Assembly: GCF_000426545.1 (NCBI RefSeq)
Contig: NZ_AUFO01000007.1
Location: forward strand, 62,001 to 126,000
Direction: 5' to 3'
From: Paenibacillus massiliensis subsp. panacisoli DSM 21345
Lineage (GTDB): Bacteria > Bacillota > Bacilli > Paenibacillales > Paenibacillaceae
Length of the DNA: 64,000 bases
In this document: positions 26,598 to 35,472 of the stretch, one piece after another
Numbering within the stretch: position 1 is the stretch's first letter
Layout of the letters: the number at the start of each line of letters is the position of its first letter
Made by a program: the position numbers and the translations under genes
The notes under the pieces: generated by a model
What the model was told of the DNA's origin: nothing
Databases searched by the model: none
The model's input: the letters and a program-made list of their open reading frames with translations, nothing else

Positions 26598-28502
26598 GTG
26601 AATTACGAGAAAACAGCCCAGGAAATTCTGAAGTCGGTTGGCGGAGCAGGCAATGTGAACAGTGTCATGCATTGCATGACACGTCTGCGCTTCAAGCTCA
26701 AGGACAGCAGCTTGCCCGATAAGGAACAGGTCAAACAGATTGACGGAGTCATGACGGTCGTGGACAGCGGCGGACAATTCCAGGTCGTCATTGGGAATGA
26801 CGTACCAAGGGTATATGCCGAATTAACAAAACTGCCAAGCATATCGGCAGAAGCTGCCCCTGTGGAAAAGGATACACAAGGAAGCCTGTTTAGTCGTTTT
26901 GTAGATGTCATCTCTGGTGTGTTCATGCCAGTGGTTGGCGTGCTCTCAGCCGTCGGGATTCTCAAAGGTCTACTCTCCTTATTCGTCACCCTCAATTGGT
27001 TAAGCGACGATATGGGTACTTACAAAATTTTGTTCGCTGCAGCGGATGCCTTATTCTATTTCTTCCCTATCTTCCTTGGCTTCTCTGCCGCTAAGAAATT
27101 CGGAGGGAATCCTTATATATCGGCAGTAATCGGAGCCGCCCTCGTGTATCCAACCATGACGGCCGCCTTTGCAGAGAGTACGCCTCTAAGCTTTATGACT
27201 ATACCGGTAGTTCTGATCAGTTATACGTCATCCGTCATACCTATCATTCTTGGGTCTTATCTGGCAGCTATTGTCGAAAAATTCTTCAGCAAAGTACTAC
27301 CTTCAGCCGTAAAGCTGTTCTTTGTACCCCTGTTAACCATACTGATTGTCCTGCCACTCGTCTTTCTTGCCATTGGACCTATCGCCACGTTCGTCAGTAA
27401 TCAACTAGCCGCTGGCACCTTGTGGGTGTATGGCTTGAGTCCGATCATCGCAGGTCTTCTGTTGGCCGGATTCTGGCAGACCGTCATTATCTTTGGTCTA
27501 CATTGGGCGTTCATTCCCATCTTGCTCAACAATGTTATGAATAATGGCTTTGATCCTATTAACGGTATGCTGTTTTGTACCATTTTCGCGCAGACAGGTG
27601 CAGCTTTTGCCATTTCACTGAAGACAAAGGATACACGTCTGAAGCCTATTGCCACCTCGGCTACGATCGCCGGGATTATGGGGGTTACAGAACCAGCTAT
27701 TTATGGAGTCACCCTGCCGTTGAAGAAGCCATTCATCCTGGCCTCCATTGCTGCAGGTATCGCGGGTGCCATCGCAGGGATGTTCGGTGCCAAGAACTAC
27801 TATACGATTGCTGGCGGCGGTATCTTTGGTATTCCGATGTTTATCGGTCCGGAGGGCATGGATCAAGGCTTTGTGGGATTCCTCATTTCGGTGGTTGTCG
27901 CCTTCATCGGCGGCTTCGTTCTAACTTACCTGTTTGGGTATAAGAATCAGCCCGTGACTCAGGCGGCTACGGAAGTTCAACCTACGGAAAGCCAAGCTAA
28001 GGATATCCAAGCTACAGACTTATCTACTCGTAACGTTGGGGATCAGCCTCAAGAAGTGTCTATATTCAGTCCTCTAGAGGGCGAATGGTTACCATTAAGT
28101 GAAGTAGGCGACGAAGCCTTCTCCAGTGGAGCCATGGGCAAAGGAGCTGCAATCCTGCCTACGGTCGGCGTGGTCTATGCTCCATTTTCGGGAACTGTAC
28201 AGACACTGTTCAAAACCAAGCATGCCATTGGACTTGTATCATCTGAAGGCGTGGAGACGCTCATTCATATCGGTATTAACACTGTAAAGCTGAAGGGAGA
28301 GCATTTCACGACCTTTGTTAAGGAGGGTGATATCGTTCAAAAGGGCGACAAATTAGTCGAATTCGATATCGAAGCAATCCGAAATGCCGGCTACGATACG
28401 ACGACCTCCGTCATCGTCTCCAGCCTTGCAACATACACAGAGATTAGCATCAAGGAACACGGGCACATCCGCTCAGGCGAGCCTTTGTTCAACCTGAAAT
28501 AA
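26598..28502 (+). CDS. PTS beta-glucoside-type permease IIBCA
   Basis: Single-chain phosphotransferase permease of about 634 residues. The IIB domain is N-terminal with the phospho-Cys in VMHCMTRLRF. The IIC membrane domain follows (about 100-445). An IIA glucose-type domain is C-terminal (about 480-634), with VYAPFSGTVQ and the phospho-His in ETLIHIGINT. GTG 26598 is chosen because AAGGAG lies 8 bases upstream; the longer frame begins inside that site. Such BglP-like proteins import aryl-beta-glucosides or trehalose-like sugars. Coupling to the DUF4038 hydrolase suggests import of a beta-linked disaccharide that the hydrolase then splits. Confidence 0.92.
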   Translation: MNYEKTAQEILKSVGGAGNVNSVMHCMTRLRFKLKDSSLPDKEQVKQIDGVMTVVDSGGQFQVVIGNDVPRVYAELTKLPSISAEAAPVEKDTQGSLFSRFVDVISGVFMPVVGVLSAVGILKGLLSLFVTLNWLSDDMGTYKILFAAADALFYFFPIFLGFSAAKKFGGNPYISAVIGAALVYPTMTAAFAESTPLSFMTIPVVLISYTSSVIPIILGSYLAAIVEKFFSKVLPSAVKLFFVPLLTILIVLPLVFLAIGPIATFVSNQLAAGTLWVYGLSPIIAGLLLAGFWQTVIIFGLHWAFIPILLNNVMNNGFDPINGMLFCTIFAQTGAAFAISLKTKDTRLKPIATSATIAGIMGVTEPAIYGVTLPLKKPFILASIAAGIAGAIAGMFGAKNYYTIAGGGIFGIPMFIGPEGMDQGFVGFLISVVVAFIGGFVLTYLFGYKNQPVTQAATEVQPTESQAKDIQATDLSTRNVGDQPQEVSIFSPLEGEWLPLSEVGDEAFSSGAMGKGAAILPTVGVVYAPFSGTVQTLFKTKHAIGLVSSEGVETLIHIGINTVKLKGEHFTTFVKEGDIVQKGDKLVEFDIEAIRNAGYDTTTSVIVSSLATYTEISIKEHGHIRSGEPLFNLK

Positions 28503-28510
28503 AACACATG

Positions 28511-28545
28511 AGGGAAGCAGGCAAGATACCTGCTTCCCTTCTTAT
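28511..28545 (+). terminator. Terminator of the PTS IIBCA operon
   Basis: Perfect hairpin AGGGAAGCAGG/CCTGCTTCCCT (28512-28522 and 28530-28540) followed by TCTT. Confidence 0.8.
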
Positions 28546-28577
28546 GTTCCCAGCTGAACCTTGGCATCCATATTCCA

Positions 28578-28624
28578 CAAAAAAAGAAGGGCTATCCCAG
28601 TAGATATCTACATGGAATAGCCCC
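28578..28624 (-). terminator. Terminator of the lone flgB
   Basis: On the minus strand GGGGCTATTCC pairs with GGGATAGCCC around a TAGATATCTA core, followed by TTCTTTTTTT, just after the flgB stop. Confidence 0.78.
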
Positions 28625-28645
28625 GCTCTTGCTACAACTTTGCTA

Positions 28646-29053
28646 TTATTTCAGTTGAGACAGTAGATTCTTCATTTTTGAATAATACCCATTGACCCGA
28701 TCAATGGTATAGTTATACATCAGGTGGTTCTCGGCCAGCTCCGACATTTCCTTATCCACATCGACGTTATTGAAGTTATTATTCATAGCAGTGTTCTGTG
28801 ATTGGACTACCTGATAGGCAACCTCGTTAGAGCTTACTGGGGTCGGCATATGCCTAGGATCTGTGCGTCTCATCCTTAGCTCACCGTTCTTATCACGCTC
28901 CAGCTTGCGTCTTAATTCTTCCTCGAATACAACGGATTGGGCCTTGTAATAAGGCGTATCTGCATTCGCGACGTTATTGGCAATCGCTCTATTCTTCGCA
29001 TTAAGCGCTACTAGCAAGGAAGCGTGCATGCTATTGGTATTCGAATGAATCAT
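28646..29053 (-). CDS. flgB: FlgB-like flagellar basal-body rod protein (orphan gene)
   Basis: 135 residues, the FlgB length. It has the rod-protein motif NAKNRAIANNVANADTPYYKAQ near the N-terminus and a C-terminal helix 'DKEMSELAENHLMYNYTIDRVNGYYSKM', which coils with the N-terminal helix in the rod. FlgB is the proximal rod subunit exported by the flagellar type III apparatus. ATG 29053 has AGAGGAG 6 bases upstream. It is unusual that no flgC, fliE or other flagellar gene is near; FlgB genes normally open the fla/che operon. This may be a second FlgB copy or a relocated one. Confidence 0.85.
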   Translation of the reverse strand: MIHSNTNSMHASLLVALNAKNRAIANNVANADTPYYKAQSVVFEEELRRKLERDKNGELRMRRTDPRHMPTPVSSNEVAYQVVQSQNTAMNNNFNNVDVDKEMSELAENHLMYNYTIDRVNGYYSKMKNLLSQLK

Positions 29054-29192
29054 GGCTGGCTCCTCTCTCAATCGCCATTTTCACGATTTTACGTATATAT
29101 ACAATTTATAAGAGCAGCGTCCATCAAGTCAATCTATTTCGTAGAAAAAGTGCGTTATTTCTACAAGAATCGCATAGATTGCGCTTTTGCAC

Positions 29193-32100
29193 TTAATTCG
29201 TTTTTCCTTTTTCTATGACTAAAGGCATAGTAACCTCATCAATCACCAGCTTGCTATTATCTTTGAAAGAGTAATCCTCTTGAATGGCAATGGTCAACGG
29301 ATACGTAACAGACGGCTGTTGAGTTTCCTCAAGATCAGGACCAGAGGCTGAATCTGGCGCTACAGCATTGGACGAATCCCCCGTGCCATCAGCAGCTGTC
29401 TCATTCTCTCCTTCCGCAGAGCCGGAAGCTGATTCACCGGACGGAGTCGATTCACCAGAGGTATTTGCGTTACCAGAGCCTGCAGAGCTCGAGGAGTCAT
29501 TGGTGTCTCTTGCACCCGTTGAGTCCGCAGCGCTCGAAGAATCAGAAGATGGACTCTCCATGCTAAGGGTACTGAGCTCATCAACTGGCAGCAGCTTGAA
29601 CTGCTTGAACTCATGAGTTGTGCCGTCAGGCTCTATGACTGAAATATGCTCAGGAGCAAAGACCAGCCTAGAAGCCTCATCAGGAAACTGCAGCTCAAGT
29701 AACCACTCGCCTGCCTGCGATTTGACTGCTTGTAGTACAGCTGTTACTGCAGCAGGCTCCACACTCTCCTCTGACTGGCCCGATGGGGCTGGCTGCTGAA
29801 CGGTTGGAGACTGTGGATCTGGCTGCTCAGCCTGATCCTGGCCCCACACACCTGCCGCAAGTAGACTACCGCAGACAACTACTCCCAGCAAGGCGATCAT
29901 GATGGTCACTCGCCCTCCCTTACCCATCTTGCGAAATACGCGAAGCCAGCCTGCCTCCGTCTGGCGCTTGGCCTGGACATAGAATGACTGATAGGGCTCG
30001 GGAGCAGGCTTGAAATACTTGTTCCATAGCTGCTTCTGGTGCAGCACCTCACGTCCTTCTGCCCTGAAATAAGCTAGCAAGGCATGACGATAGCGTGTCT
30101 CGTAACCGCCTCGTACCGTTCCGAATTCAATCCGCTCCTCGCTCCAGCGAATGAACGCACAGATCGTCTCAGGGGAGGCTGCCCAATTGCGCACGGCTTG
30201 CAACATTCCAACATAGTTCACCATGCCAGCCTGTTCCCCTGTGGAAGCATAGAACGCTGGGAGAATAAGCGCAAACTTCCCTTCACGAATCTCCTCCGGA
30301 AGCCACTGTAACGCCCAATCCTGCACGGCCTTCTCATCCTCAGCGGATAGTCCCTCAAGCAAGGTCAGGCCTGGATCAACATTCGCGAACCAGTCGTATG
30401 CAGCGATGAGCTGCACTGCCCTTTGCTGCAATGAGCGGTTCAGTCGAGCCACCCAAGGTCCCAGATCCGATCGGTTACAAAAACGAAGCTGTGTAATCTG
30501 GGATGGCTTCATCTCCTGGAGGCTCTGCTGTGTAATCAGGTACATATCTGCAGCCTCTTTTAATGCATCCGCCATCCCTGGAAGGAACGAAGCAGCATCA
30601 GATCCATCGCGCTCAACTTGTTCCAGCCTGTCATGCAAGACATTGGCCGCCGCGACCAAATCTGCTTCCTTGCCCATCGTCTGTGCTACAGCTGCGATCA
30701 TCGTCTCCTGAATCTGCTCATCAGCCTCCAGACCTGGACGATACCGAACCCATTGGATGAGCATACTCATCAGCTCTTGCATATTCCGAGCAGTGCGAAG
30801 CTGTCCCTGCAAATAAGGAACGAACAAGGTAGAAGTCAGCAGTGGGTTACTCAGTAGCTTGGTCAGCAGCGAATTCTTCAAATCAGGGGCCTGCTCTACA
30901 GCAGCTACAATGCGAGCAGCCTCAGCTTGTCGCCCTGTAGCAAAAGCATTGTTCAACGAACGGATCAAATATTCCACTAGCTTGAATTCAATATAGCGCT
31001 TATCTATTTTGTAGTACTCCCGAAAGGTCTCAATTAAAGACGGCTCCGGTATAAATTGATTTTTGACCCGGTCAAACTCGCGATCAAATGCCTCAAGAAA
31101 CAGGTCATTCAGTCTCATCTTCTGAGGCAGTGCGTTGTCTATGGATAAGTATTGGATAAGGGCACGGAGAAGACGCTCCCGATTGTCCTCATAGCCACTT
31201 GGATCCCCATTTTCCATTCGATATAACATTGCCAGCTCGTCATAGGCATTTAGCGATAACTCTCGCTCAGACTCCATGCCCTCCAGCATTTGGGCAGCGA
31301 ATTTGAAATATTCCTCAAGGGATTCCTCCTGCTGTAGCTGTTGCCAGACCCAGGACAAGTACCCTCTCTGTTGATCCTCCGGTTCCGCATTCAATACGCG
31401 GCTCTGGGCTAGATCAAATATATAATCCTTATCAATGCTTCGATCTCCGTGTCGGAGGCCGCCCGGCTCCGTGAATGTGACATGAATTCCCTTACGGCTA
31501 GAGGGCTCTTTGACATATGTAATGAAGCCAAGCTTGCGTCGGAACGCAAAGGGCAGTACGGAGTACAGGATTTGCAAGAGTGACTTCGCTGCCTTACTGG
31601 TGTCCTCTGCCTCGGTATTCAGGGCAATGTAGACCTTCTTGCGGCCTGCAACAGACATCATCACGGCGTATAGCAACTTTGTAAAGATCGCTTCATCCAG
31701 CCCCAGACGCGTCAGAATTTCACGACTGCTCTCCTTTGGAATCAAGCCCTGCGCCGGAAGCTTATCCAGCTCTGGTAGCTCGGTTCCCTGCTCGATGTCA
31801 TAGCTCTCCGCAAAGGCTACATTCAGCCACAGCTTATAATCGGCTGCCCCCTCTGGAGCTCCCTTCGGGATGATCAGATTGTGGGTGAAGAACGCACTTC
31901 GCAAGCCAGTGAAGTCGGCAGCCTTAAAGACACTTCTGCCCAGAATCATTTCACCGGATTCTGTTCGTATCAGATGAAGGGCATCAGGATAGACGCTCTC
32001 CTCCTTCACTCCGCGAGCCGTCAATGCCGTAGGGGCATCATAGGTGCATAACGGATGTAGCACTTTCTTAATCCATGCCGCCTCCAGGCCCACGGATTTG

Positions 32101-32195
32101 GCCACCGTGTCGAAGCCTTCAGTTGTACGAAAGACCCCACGTCTTTCCCTTGTGTACATTTGCTGCTGAATGAGGTGGAGCTCTGAAAAACCCAC
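29193..32195 (-). CDS. GAP1-N2-like GTPase-associated protein with membrane anchor and outer domain
   Basis: 1000 residues. The N-terminus (about 1-150, HLIQQQMYTRERRGVFRTTE) matches my memory of the GAP1-N2 domain found with 'double-GTPase' proteins. Residues 150-740 form a helical middle region. A transmembrane helix lies at about 762-784. Beyond it are a short beta-like segment, a Ser/Gly/Glu-rich linker (about 876-958) and a final beta segment, probably outside the cell. The GTG start overlaps the stop of the GTPase gene upstream by one base, with GGGGAG 9 bases before it, so the two are coupled. Last gene of the operon. The role, a GTPase partner linking cytoplasm and envelope, is inferred. 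Confidence 0.65.
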   Translation of the reverse strand: MGFSELHLIQQQMYTRERRGVFRTTEGFDTVAKSVGLEAAWIKKVLHPLCTYDAPTALTARGVKEESVYPDALHLIRTESGEMILGRSVFKAADFTGLRSAFFTHNLIIPKGAPEGAADYKLWLNVAFAESYDIEQGTELPELDKLPAQGLIPKESSREILTRLGLDEAIFTKLLYAVMMSVAGRKKVYIALNTEAEDTSKAAKSLLQILYSVLPFAFRRKLGFITYVKEPSSRKGIHVTFTEPGGLRHGDRSIDKDYIFDLAQSRVLNAEPEDQQRGYLSWVWQQLQQEESLEEYFKFAAQMLEGMESERELSLNAYDELAMLYRMENGDPSGYEDNRERLLRALIQYLSIDNALPQKMRLNDLFLEAFDREFDRVKNQFIPEPSLIETFREYYKIDKRYIEFKLVEYLIRSLNNAFATGRQAEAARIVAAVEQAPDLKNSLLTKLLSNPLLTSTLFVPYLQGQLRTARNMQELMSMLIQWVRYRPGLEADEQIQETMIAAVAQTMGKEADLVAAANVLHDRLEQVERDGSDAASFLPGMADALKEAADMYLITQQSLQEMKPSQITQLRFCNRSDLGPWVARLNRSLQQRAVQLIAAYDWFANVDPGLTLLEGLSAEDEKAVQDWALQWLPEEIREGKFALILPAFYASTGEQAGMVNYVGMLQAVRNWAASPETICAFIRWSEERIEFGTVRGGYETRYRHALLAYFRAEGREVLHQKQLWNKYFKPAPEPYQSFYVQAKRQTEAGWLRVFRKMGKGGRVTIMIALLGVVVCGSLLAAGVWGQDQAEQPDPQSPTVQQPAPSGQSEESVEPAAVTAVLQAVKSQAGEWLLELQFPDEASRLVFAPEHISVIEPDGTTHEFKQFKLLPVDELSTLSMESPSSDSSSAADSTGARDTNDSSSSAGSGNANTSGESTPSGESASGSAEGENETAADGTGDSSNAVAPDSASGPDLEETQQPSVTYPLTIAIQEDYSFKDNSKLVIDEVTMPLVIEKGKTN

Positions 32196-33457
32196 TACGA
32201 CTCTCTCCCCTCAATATACTTCAGTTTGTATAACAGCCAAATGAAGGGCTCATCCACACGGATCGGACTAACAAGCCCCTGTAGCTTCTGATCAACGGGG
32301 TTACTGCCGAGTGCAGACACCGCAAAATAAGCCGTATCTGTGAAGTATACATCCATCGTCCCCTTGAACGGCTTGTCTACCTTCTCGATGAATCGTCTAA
32401 TCTCACCATCAATGTTGGCGAACTCTGTCAGATCAAGATACTTCCGATGCTCCATTGGATTGAAGACATTGCTATTTCTCTTGATGTAAGTTCCCTCATC
32501 ATCTGCCAGTGCAGTCAGCATATCGCTTTTGGTCAGCACAATTGCTGTTGGAATGGACGTTTTGTTCTTCTCCTGATACGCAATGAAATCACCGAACAGG
32601 GTCAGTACCACATCTCGCGGTTCATCGTATTGGGAGACGAACTCCCCACGCTCATCACCCAGATTGAGCTTGATTCGCTCGCGGATCGAACGAATCTGTA
32701 GCGGATCGACCATGAACAGAATGCCTGCTGAGTTCTTGATATGTTGACCATGCAGGCCCAGATAGTCCTGATCGACCATGCCTTCCCCCGCAACATCGAA
32801 GAATACCAGCGTAAGGGGAGCCTTATCCTCATCCTTGAAGACGAATTGAAAAATAAACGGCTCCTGCATCTTCTCCTTCTGCGTGGAGGACAACAGATCC
32901 CCTCGCTCGAACAATGGCTCTTCATAAAGACTTCTGAACTTCCGACTGATCTCGGCCGTCAACGGCATACAGGCTGCATCAAAATGATCTGCTGTGTAAT
33001 GCTGCAGAGTATGGATTAGGGAGGTCATATAGACGGATTTTCCAGCCTGTGAGGCACCAATAATCGATATGATATTGCTAGGTACCTTGCCTGCTGTAAC
33101 CGGAAGCTCGTTGTGACAATGCGGGCACAAACGACGACGTGTAAGCTCACCGTATCGGTCTGTTAGCCCTGTAAGCACCTCATCAGTATAGTGATGATAT
33201 TCCTCAGGTACATCCCTTGGGTCAATGATCGCTTCGATCTCATAGACCATATCCAGACCGAAGCGCTCACGATACTTGTTCAGTCGATCATCCTCGCCAA
33301 GTGCGAAATCCTCATCATCCTCACGATGATGGGTTGCCCGGAAGACGACGTCCTGCGGCTCGAATTTGCTGAAGCAATAAGGGCAGACAATATCATAATA
33401 TAGTGGTCTGGGCTCTTCCTGAGGCTTCTTCTTGAAGAATTGCTGAAAAAAATTCAT
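32195..33457 (-). CDS. Zinc-ribbon P-loop GTPase (DO-GTPase2-like)
   Basis: 420 residues. A split zinc ribbon (CPYC at 25-28 and CPHC at 111-114) precedes a TRAFAC-like GTPase core: Walker A GASQAGKS (134-141), G3 DVAGEGM (221-227) and a G4-like LTKSDM (308-313). From memory this matches the 'double-GTPase 2' family seen with GAP1 proteins in regulated NTP-dependent systems. The ribbon may bind a partner or RNA. Start ATG 33457 has AGGAGG 7 bases upstream; an earlier in-frame codon at 33475 lies in that site. The GAP1-like gene follows with a 1-base overlap, suggesting a paired switch. Confidence 0.78.
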   Translation of the reverse strand: MNFFQQFFKKKPQEEPRPLYYDIVCPYCFSKFEPQDVVFRATHHREDDEDFALGEDDRLNKYRERFGLDMVYEIEAIIDPRDVPEEYHHYTDEVLTGLTDRYGELTRRRLCPHCHNELPVTAGKVPSNIISIIGASQAGKSVYMTSLIHTLQHYTADHFDAACMPLTAEISRKFRSLYEEPLFERGDLLSSTQKEKMQEPFIFQFVFKDEDKAPLTLVFFDVAGEGMVDQDYLGLHGQHIKNSAGILFMVDPLQIRSIRERIKLNLGDERGEFVSQYDEPRDVVLTLFGDFIAYQEKNKTSIPTAIVLTKSDMLTALADDEGTYIKRNSNVFNPMEHRKYLDLTEFANIDGEIRRFIEKVDKPFKGTMDVYFTDTAYFAVSALGSNPVDQKLQGLVSPIRVDEPFIWLLYKLKYIEGRES

Positions 33458-33490
33458 AGAAGCTCCTCCTCTCATTCAATCTCTCAATTC

Positions 33491-34147
33491 CTACTCAGGG
33501 ATCAGCTCATACGTCTGACCATATGTAGCTCCCTCCGTGAAGAACAAGCGGACATACTCATCCGCTCGCACTTCAATCGAAGGCAGTATATTGGGGCCAG
33601 CCATAAAGGACTGGGTGAAGGGATAGACCGTTCCGTCCTCTTTATCGAGCGGGTATCCCCCCATCTTCTTCACATAGCAGAGAACCTCCCGCGGAACGGG
33701 AACCTCGGCTGTGACCTTGATCTGGACCGATTTACGGTCCCTGAACCATGCCTTCTTATGCTGTACAGAATACTTGATCTTCGCCTTGCCTGCACTAACA
33801 ACAATCTGATTCCCGGAATCCTGCTGCAATATTATGATAGGCCCATCCTGCTCCAATACGCTTGGATAGACTGTATATATGACTCGACCAATGCCCTCCA
33901 GTCTGTCCCGATAATAGCCGGCCGCCTTGTATTCATCACGTGTGAAGAGACGGAGCTGACTCTGGTCAGGCTCAGCAGGTACGGGCAGTTCATCGCTTTG
34001 TTTAGCAATATATACAGCGTGGACTCCAGAGGGCCAGCGCCAGCGCAAGGCTAATTCATGATTTTCGATTTTGGAGCTGATGTCCGTTATTCCAGGATAC
34101 CCCGGCTCTGATTGTCGTGTCTTCATTATCATCGGGCCTTTCGTCAT
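33491..34147 (-). CDS. Beta-rich protein of the tubulin/GTPase operon, unknown function
   Basis: 218 residues, not recognised. No membrane helix, no signal peptide. Patterns such as ELALRWRWPSGVHAVYIAK and 'GIGRVIYTVYPSV' look like fibronectin-III or similar beta-sandwich strands, perhaps two such domains. Its start overlaps the stop of the VWA gene (TAATG), so the two are made together and likely work together. It may be an adaptor between the VWA protein and the GTPase. Function is not assigned. Confidence 0.65.
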   Translation of the reverse strand: MTKGPMIMKTRQSEPGYPGITDISSKIENHELALRWRWPSGVHAVYIAKQSDELPVPAEPDQSQLRLFTRDEYKAAGYYRDRLEGIGRVIYTVYPSVLEQDGPIIILQQDSGNQIVVSAGKAKIKYSVQHKKAWFRDRKSVQIKVTAEVPVPREVLCYVKKMGGYPLDKEDGTVYPFTQSFMAGPNILPSIEVRADEYVRLFFTEGATYGQTYELIPE

Positions 34148-35427
34148 TAGAATCCTCTGTTTCTTCTGCCCCGGGCTGGACGTTCCTCTTCCTCACCTCT
34201 ACCTGTTCTGCGACCAGGTGCATGACCAGAATTGCGGCGCGTACTCTCGCTAACCGGAAGGACGAACATGAACAGCGCAAGAATACCTGAGAGCAACAAC
34301 ATCGCTGCTAGACGAATCAGAGAGTCACCAATAGCCGAGCCAGACAGTCCCTGCTCTAGCACCAGTCCGGCTAGCACACCGCCGACACCACCCCCAATCG
34401 CAAAATTGCGGGCAAGGAAGCGGTTGTCAAACACAAGCCCCAGCGCGAGTCCCAGCACCACACCCACAATAACAAGCGCTACAACACGATAAATGGCGAG
34501 GAAGGTGTTCATCTCCAGCTGTCCGCTACGTTCCGTGACAAGAGTACGGTCCCCGACGCTGCGCTCAAATATTTCGCTAAACACAGCAGATAACGTATCT
34601 GCTCTGGCTACATCGGTATAGGTACCACCAGTAGTCTGGGCGATATTCTGCAGCAAGGCTACACCAGACGGCTCGGTCAGCGCTAGACCAACCGTGTTGA
34701 TGGCAATTCCACGCTCTGCATAGGGTGCCAGTACATTAGGTACATCCACAGCACTGTCACCGTCGGACAGCAGTATGACCATCGTACCAGCATCAGCATC
34801 TCCCTGCTCCTGAATATGGAGTAGTGCCTCGGAGAGAGCAAGCCCGATATCCGTACCTGCTGTCGTATCGACAATTTCGTCAAGCTTGGTGTTCACAGCC
34901 TGCTTCTGCGCATCCGTCCCTACCTCAGTGAGAGGCTGCAATATGGTCGCACCTACGTTAAAAAGGATGACGCCCACTCGATTGCGACGATCCATCTGCT
35001 CCACCAGATTTTTGGCTGCCTGCAGCCGTTGGCGGTCTGGGTCAGTGACCATCATGCTCCCCGAGTTATCAATGACGAGCACAATGTCCCGGACCTGTCT
35101 GCTTCCGGACGGATTGAACTGATGCCCCCATTCCAGTAAAGTACCTGCACCGAACAGAAGCACAAGGGTAGCGGGCACCAGCCATTTCCAGGACACATCC
35201 GAATATCGTTGCTTCCAGGATACTCCGTTCAGCTTAGGGGTGATTAGCTCAGCCAGCAAGCAGGCTAGCCCTATAGCGAGTGCCATGATTCCGAAATACA
35301 GTCCGATCACAATGATTCTCGGCCAGGTGTCCAGCAGCTGGTGCAGGACTATTTCGCCGAGAATGAAGCCAATGCCTCCACCCAGCAGACTGAACAGCAG
35401 AAGGAGTGGATTAAATTTACGCTGCAT
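34147..35427 (-). CDS. Membrane VWA-domain protein of the tubulin/GTPase operon
   Basis: 426 residues. Hydrophobic helices occur at the N-terminus (about 7-62 and 82-98), then a von Willebrand A domain (about 113-300) with a complete MIDAS DxSxS (DNSGS, 120-124) and a LLSDGDSAVD strand. Two or more helices follow (about 313-400), and an Arg-rich cytoplasmic tail. VWA domains bind ligands through a metal ion and often assemble complexes. It shares its stop with the start of the beta-rich gene and lies 45 bases after the 825-residue gene. The sidedness of the VWA domain is uncertain. Confidence 0.85.
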   Translation of the reverse strand: MQRKFNPLLLLFSLLGGGIGFILGEIVLHQLLDTWPRIIVIGLYFGIMALAIGLACLLAELITPKLNGVSWKQRYSDVSWKWLVPATLVLLFGAGTLLEWGHQFNPSGSRQVRDIVLVIDNSGSMMVTDPDRQRLQAAKNLVEQMDRRNRVGVILFNVGATILQPLTEVGTDAQKQAVNTKLDEIVDTTAGTDIGLALSEALLHIQEQGDADAGTMVILLSDGDSAVDVPNVLAPYAERGIAINTVGLALTEPSGVALLQNIAQTTGGTYTDVARADTLSAVFSEIFERSVGDRTLVTERSGQLEMNTFLAIYRVVALVIVGVVLGLALGLVFDNRFLARNFAIGGGVGGVLAGLVLEQGLSGSAIGDSLIRLAAMLLLSGILALFMFVLPVSESTRRNSGHAPGRRTGRGEEEERPARGRRNRGF

Positions 35428-35472
35428 AGATGTTCATGCTCCCTTTCTACCTTGGATTATATCGGGGTGAGA

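Noticed and set aside
29146..29198. Hairpin GTAGAAA/TTTCTAC after the GAP1-like gene
   Set aside because: Short stem and competing pairings; not convincing as a terminator.
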